NCBI GenBank assembly: GCA_038210415.1
Contig: JBBQWS010000009.1
Coordinates: 14,643-78,642, forward strand
DNA: 64,000 nt
From: JBBQWS01 sp038210415
Lineage (GTDB): Bacteria; Actinomycetota; Actinomycetes; Prado026
Reading direction: 5' to 3'
In this document: piece by piece, positions 62,126 through 64,000 of the stretch
How positions within the stretch are numbered: position 1 is the first letter of the stretch
How the letters are laid out: every line of letters starts with the position of its first letter
Translations under genes and position numbers: made by a program
The notes under the pieces: model-generated
Database searches by the model: none
Told to the model about the DNA's origin: nothing
What the model saw: the letters and a program-made list of their open reading frames with translations, nothing else

Positions 62126-62137
62126 CAGGAGGTAGCG

Positions 62138-62554
62138 ATGGCCCGCGTGCAGCTGGCCCTCAACGTGGCCGACCTCGAAGCGTCGATCACCTTCTACAGC
62201 ACCCTGTTCGGGACCGCACCGCACAAGCGCCGTCCGGGTTACGCCAACTTCGCGATCGCCGAGCCGCCGCTCAAGCTGGTGCTCATCGAGGTCACCGACG
62301 AAGTCCGCGGGACGGGCCCGGCGGGGGCCTTGAACCACCTCGGTGTCGAGGTCGAGTCGACCGAGGCCGTCGAGGCCGGGGCCGCTCGCCTGCGCGACGC
62401 CGGGTTGGCGGCTCTCGACGAGAAGGACACCACCTGCTGCTTCGCCGTGCAGGACAAGGTCTGGGTGCAAGACCCCGCCGGCGCGCCGTGGGAGATCTAC
62501 ACGGTCAAGGACGACCTGCTCTCGGTCATCGAGCAGCGCAGCGTCTGTTGCTGA
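62138..62554 (+). CDS. arsI: ArsI/CadI-type metalloenzyme (VOC fold)
   Basis: 138 residues. Vicinal oxygen chelate protein with the ArsI set: Gln5, His67 and Glu119 as Fe(II) ligands and vicinal Cys100-Cys101 in TTCCFAVQDK to bind trivalent organoarsenicals. ArsI cleaves the C-As bond of methyl- or aromatic arsenicals, leaving As(III). CadI is the cadmium-induced name for close relatives. Two more cysteines end the chain (VCC). RBS AGGAGGT 7 bases before ATG. It is the first gene of the ars operon. Confidence 0.9.
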   Translation: MARVQLALNVADLEASITFYSTLFGTAPHKRRPGYANFAIAEPPLKLVLIEVTDEVRGTGPAGALNHLGVEVESTEAVEAGAARLRDAGLAALDEKDTTCCFAVQDKVWVQDPAGAPWEIYTVKDDLLSVIEQRSVCC

Positions 62555-63231
62555 CCGCCTCGGCGCTGCTGCGACGGCTCGCGGCCGAGACGCTCGGCAC
62601 CGGGGCGCTCGTGGCCACGGTGATCGGCTCCGGGGTCATGGCGACCAGGCTCACCGACGACGTCGCCGTTCAGCTGCTCGTCAATGCCCTTGCCACCGTC
62701 GCTGCCCTCGGAGTGCTGATCTCGGTGCTCGGCCCCGTCTCCGGTGCCCACTTCAATCCGGCGGTCACCGCAGTCGCCCTGGTGCGCCGCGACCTCGGCG
62801 GGCGAGTCGCGGGTGGCTACGTCCTCGCCCAGGTCGTCGGGGCGGTCGTCGGCGCCGCCGTGGCGAACGTGATGTTCGCCCTGCCTGCGTGGCAGACGTC
62901 GACGCACCGACGCACCGGTGGCGGCATCTGGCTCGGTGAGGTGGTCGCCACCGCCGGGCTGCTTCTCGTGATCGCCGTCCTCACCCGTACGGGCCGCGGA
63001 CACCTGGGGCCGGTGCTTGTCCCGGCCTGGATCGGCGCGGCCTACTTCTTCACCGCGTCGACCTCGTTCGCGAACCCTGCGGTCACCGTCGGGCGGAGCC
63101 TGACCGACACGTTCTCCGGAATCGCCCCGTCCAGCGTGCCCGTGTTCGTCGGCTGCCAGCTGCTCGGCGCTCTCCTGGGGGCCGGGCTGGCTGCGCTGCT
63201 GTACCCACCCTCGTTCGCCACGACCGCCTGA
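62548..63231 (+). CDS. MIP family aquaglyceroporin
   Basis: 227 residues with six helices. The first NPA is in GAHFNPAV (Asn70) and the second in SFANPAVTVGRS (Asn176), the two half-helices of the channel. It probably lets neutral As(OH)3 leave the cell. The start is uncertain: TTG 62548 overlaps arsI by 7 bases; no ribosome site is clear. Enclosed between arsI and arsC, with no ArsB or Acr3 pump in the operon. Confidence 0.87.
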   Translation: MLTASALLRRLAAETLGTGALVATVIGSGVMATRLTDDVAVQLLVNALATVAALGVLISVLGPVSGAHFNPAVTAVALVRRDLGGRVAGGYVLAQVVGAVVGAAVANVMFALPAWQTSTHRRTGGGIWLGEVVATAGLLLVIAVLTRTGRGHLGPVLVPAWIGAAYFFTASTSFANPAVTVGRSLTDTFSGIAPSSVPVFVGCQLLGALLGAGLAALLYPPSFATTA

Positions 63232-63240
63232 GAGGCCCAC

Positions 63241-63651
63241 ATGTCCGACCGTCCCACTGTGCTCTTCGTCTGCGTCCACAACGCCGGACGCTCGCAGATG
63301 GCCGCGGGCTACCTGGCGCACCTGTCGGGGGGCGCCGTCGAGGTGCTGTCCGCGGGCTCCGAGCCGGCCCACCAGGTGAACCCGTCAGCGATCGCGGTGA
63401 TGGCAGAGGAGGGCATCGACATAACGGCCGAGCAGCCCAAGCTGCTCACCGTGGACGCCGTCCGCGAGTCCGACATGGTCATCACGATGGGATGCGGCGA
63501 CACCTGCCCGATCTTCCCGGGCAAGCGGTACGAGGACTGGGAGCTCGACGACCCGGCGGGTCAGGGCGTCGACGCGGTGCGCCCGATCCGGGACGACATC
63601 CGGGCGCGGGTTGTCGCCCTGCTCGGGGAGCTGGGCGTGACCTTGCCCTAG
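63241..63651 (+). CDS. arsC: Arsenate reductase / arsenate-mycothiol transferase type
   Basis: 136 residues of the low-molecular-weight phosphatase fold. The P-loop is CVHNAGRS (nucleophile Cys11, Arg17), with Cys85 and Cys89 in CGDTCP and the catalytic acid in WELDDPAG. The short spacing between the two later cysteines resembles actinobacterial enzymes that use mycothiol; this is an inference. It turns As(V) to As(III), which can then leave through the channel. ATG 63241 is 9 bases after the MIP gene. Confidence 0.92.
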   Translation: MSDRPTVLFVCVHNAGRSQMAAGYLAHLSGGAVEVLSAGSEPAHQVNPSAIAVMAEEGIDITAEQPKLLTVDAVRESDMVITMGCGDTCPIFPGKRYEDWELDDPAGQGVDAVRPIRDDIRARVVALLGELGVTLP

Positions 63652-63660
63652 GGCCGAGGA

Positions 63661-64000
63661 CTACCGTTGGTCGACCTGAATCCCACCTTCACCTGCGAGC
63701 TGCTGCGCAGGGACTTCGACTACGGCCTGGCCGCCGGACGCGCGCTGGTTGTGCCGCTGCCCGTTGCCGCCATGACCCACCATCTCGTACTGCCGGGCGG
63801 CCTCGCCTCGGCGTGGCCGACGCGGTCGGGTCGAGACGACGTACACGGACGACACCAGAAGCACGACCAGCACCGGGCCGAGGACGAGCAGCTCGAACTG
63901 CGTCCGCTGCCCGGCGAACGCGGCCGGCAGCGCGGCGTCGGCATCGGCCGTCCCGACGCCCGGCCACAGCAGGCAGAGTGCGGCAAGCAGCGACCACGTG
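63661..64000 (-). CDS. C-terminal part of a membrane protein, start outside the window
   Basis: Reading in frame from the window edge gives a hydrophobic segment (WSLLAALCLLWPGVG), a short Ala/Asp-rich part, a second strong helix (LLVLGPVLVVLLVSSVYVV) followed by STRPRRPRRGE, and a soluble tail ending at the stop at 63661. The positive residues after the helix would place the tail in the cytoplasm. Two other overlapping frames on this strand are Arg-rich shadows. No family is recognised. It converges on arsC with 9 bases between. Confidence 0.6.
   Translation of the reverse strand, partial: TWSLLAALCLLWPGVGTADADAALPAAFAGQRTQFELLVLGPVLVVLLVSSVYVVSTRPRRPRRGEAARQYEMVGHGGNGQRHNQRASGGQAVVEVPAQQLAGEGGIQVDQR

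Noticed and set aside
63689..63997. Two other minus-strand frames at the window end
   Set aside because: They are Arg/Ser/Ala-rich without membrane pattern, whereas the frame ending at 63661 shows two good hydrophobic helices and continues to the window edge.

Overview
The window is a chromosomal stretch of a high-GC actinobacterium (by eye around 70% GC, with frequent GTG and TTG starts). Lineage markers are BldC, DUF3073, DUF3151, split PurS/PurQ/PurL, a mycothiol-type ArsC, a deazaflavin (F420) dependent nitroreductase-type protein and a valine-type dehydrogenase. The order purF-purM-DUF3073-vdh-bldC matches, as I recall it, Streptomyces coelicolor. The genus cannot be fixed from this sequence. 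No rRNA, tRNA, CRISPR array, prophage, integrase or transposase gene was seen.

Layout. 1-6555: end of a cytochrome P450, a polysaccharide deacetylase, clpB, a class I aminotransferase and an SDR. 6595-10559: a roughly 1000-residue protein that joins an ECF sigma factor, a zinc-finger anti-sigma-like segment, membrane segments, a Ser/Pro linker and a large surface domain, divergent from a degenerate GGDEF-like protein. 10560-14642: an array of hairpins, an aldehyde dehydrogenase, a sulfotransferase, a lipoprotein and an alpha/beta hydrolase. 14672-20595: pyrE with an overlapping zinc-ribbon SDR, a LemA pair, DedA, a SpoU methyltransferase and an MFS exporter. 20707-32660: fba, DUF3151, an FAD amine-oxidase-like protein, purA with a GNAT, a class III aminotransferase, an amidohydrolase, purD, purB, purC and galE. 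32909-37551: CopC plus a CopD-CtaG fusion, otsA and a deazaflavin nitroreductase-type protein. 37608-42018: purS-purQ-purL with a strong terminator, then a LuxR-type regulator. 42046-45963: a secreted tachylectin-like/lysozyme-like protein divergent from a flavin monooxygenase, hydrolase and SCP-like operon. 46300-50368: a polyamine-type ABC importer. 50399-55594: an HExxH membrane protein, purF, purM, DUF3073, vdh and bldC. 55671-58752: an esterase and a secreted RCC1-repeat protein. 58946-61642: a crcB pair, an MFS exporter and a TetR regulator. 61693-63651: divergent arsR and arsI-aquaglyceroporin-arsC. 63661-64000: the end of a membrane protein.

How the genes work together. Nine purine genes (purA, B, C, D, F, L, M, Q, S) lie in several short transcription units across about 30 kb, interleaved with unrelated genes. 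Many units overlap at start and stop codons (ATGA, GTGA, TGATG), which indicates translational coupling. Six genes have a TANNNT -10 hexamer ending 6 to 8 bases before the start codon, which predicts leaderless mRNAs.

Unexplained structure. A family of imperfect palindromic repeats, with arms of about 30 to 40 bp, occurs four times (26714, 32672, 45988, 58772), each time just 3' of a stop codon. One copy shows compensatory changes between its arms. Four consecutive hairpins lie at 10566-10710. These two features and the sigma/anti-sigma/sensor fusion are the least conventional parts of the window.
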